A DNA stretch of 64,000 bases from Trichoplax adhaerens (lineage: Eukaryota; Placozoa; Uniplacotomia; Trichoplacea; Trichoplacidae): contig NW_002060960.1 of assembly GCF_000150275.1 (NCBI RefSeq), forward strand, positions 641,316 through 705,315, in the 5' to 3' direction. Positions 63,211 through 64,000 of the stretch are shown in pieces. The notes under the pieces were generated by a model. That model made no database searches, was not told where the DNA came from, and worked only from the letters and a program-made list of their open reading frames with translations. The first letter of the stretch is position 1, and each line of letters starts with the position of its first letter. The translations under genes were made by a program, and so were the position numbers.

Positions 63211-64000
63211 GATTTGGGATAGGTCTTGTTTTCTAAAGAGTAAAATAGAATTTACAGTATAATAGTCCATTAATAGAAGCGTGCAAAGTACAGTACAAGT
63301 ACAATAGTTTAAGATACATTATGATTACGATAGGCTGATCAGTAGACAGAGCTATCTGCACCAGAGCTACAGATACTGCAGGAACTTAGTATATGCAGAT
63401 ATGGTGGATGCGGTTGCTGTGTCATCTTATAATTAATTCAATGGCATGTACCAAAAGGTGTTGCTATCGTTCAATTATCATCTACTGTATGACTGTGGAA
63501 TGATTATTTGAAGACTTTTCGCAAGAATTGTCAACGGGATCGGTGTTATCCATTATTACAATTCACGATCGTTAAGGGAAAGAAATATAATTATTCGCGA
63601 AGTGAAGCAATCATTAAAGAGTCTAGAGTAATAGGAATTATTATTATTATAAGTGATCATGCATACGATATGATAACATAAATCAAATTTATTCTAATTT
63701 CATTATTAAGATTTTATGCACGTATTACTCGATTTCATTTACTATGCCAGGAAGTCAACTATAAGTTAAAGTCAGTACATTGGGTTAATAATAAATTGGA
63801 GCGCAAATATGGGCGATGGCGTTGTCTTTAGCTATGCATGAGTAACTAACTGATCAGCTAGGGATTAATCTGTTTAACGCCATACACGGCAGAACTTCTT
63901 TACATCATTATAGTTGACTGATGCAATGCCTATTGAGTCGTTAAAACATTCATAACTGAAACTAAACTGAGAAATAAGTTCCAATAACCAAGCCAGTTGT
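63211..64000. other. Upstream region of the annexin gene
   Basis: AT-rich, no further gene recognised up to the window end. It should contain the annexin promoter and perhaps a 5' non-coding exon on the minus strand. I see no clear TATA/initiator pair. Confidence 0.45.

Noticed and set aside
1-64000. CRISPR arrays, bacterial promoters, ribosome binding sites and rRNA genes
   Set aside because: Searched by eye; the tandem repeats have long diverged units without unique spacers, and the gene structure is eukaryotic.

Overview
The window looks like animal genomic DNA, most probably from a placozoan (Trichoplax or a close relative). This is inferred from four things: roughly two-thirds A+T by eye, genes with many small exons and short GT..AG introns, large intronless class A GPCR genes, and metazoan families (SLC6 transporters, an annexin A7/A11-like gene). 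There is no operon structure, prokaryotic signal or CRISPR array. A run of 50 Ns at 54301-54350 is an assembly gap.

Layout. (1) 3033-6334 (+) is an 11-exon SLC6 transporter resembling glycine transporters. (2) 12393-16869 (+) is a tandem paralogue with the same 11 exons, identical intron phases and nearly identical exon lengths. It is fully open (612 aa) but has lost the residues that make SLC6 proteins transport: the Na1 asparagine, the TM1 gate arginine, the TM6 gate phenylalanine, the TM8 Na2 aspartate and the TM10 gate acid. (3) 18655-19242 (-) is a dead GT10 alpha-1,3-fucosyltransferase-like gene that keeps one frame with three stops and an internal deletion of the catalytic core. (4) 29573-30664, 49909-51261 and 57508-58821 (+) are three intronless rhodopsin-like GPCRs; the last two are close paralogues. 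In all three the nearly invariant Arg3.50 of the DRY motif is replaced (W, H, H). (5) 60065-63210 (-) is a 12-exon annexin with a ~264-residue Pro/Ala-rich N terminus and four annexin repeats.

The DNA between genes (about 6, 10, 19 and 6 kb blocks) is AT-rich and full of diverged short tandem duplications with periods of ~57-470 bp. It also holds one inverted-repeat-bounded block (27218-28068) that resembles a MITE. The most unexpected signal is a dispersed family of elements at ~24.3 kb (+), 38.3 kb (-), 41.7 kb (+) and 56.2 kb (+). Each has a TATA box, and about 190 bp downstream a hairpin ending in the same GTGAC strand. Two or three members also share a long-range stem whose pairing is kept by compensatory or G-U changes. 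They may be TATA-driven structured RNAs or copies of a non-autonomous repeat.

The coding genes do not form one pathway. They are mostly membrane or membrane-binding proteins involved in small-molecule uptake or sensing, signalling and calcium-dependent membrane binding. All exon models were read by hand from splice consensus, frame continuity and family motifs; no search was run.
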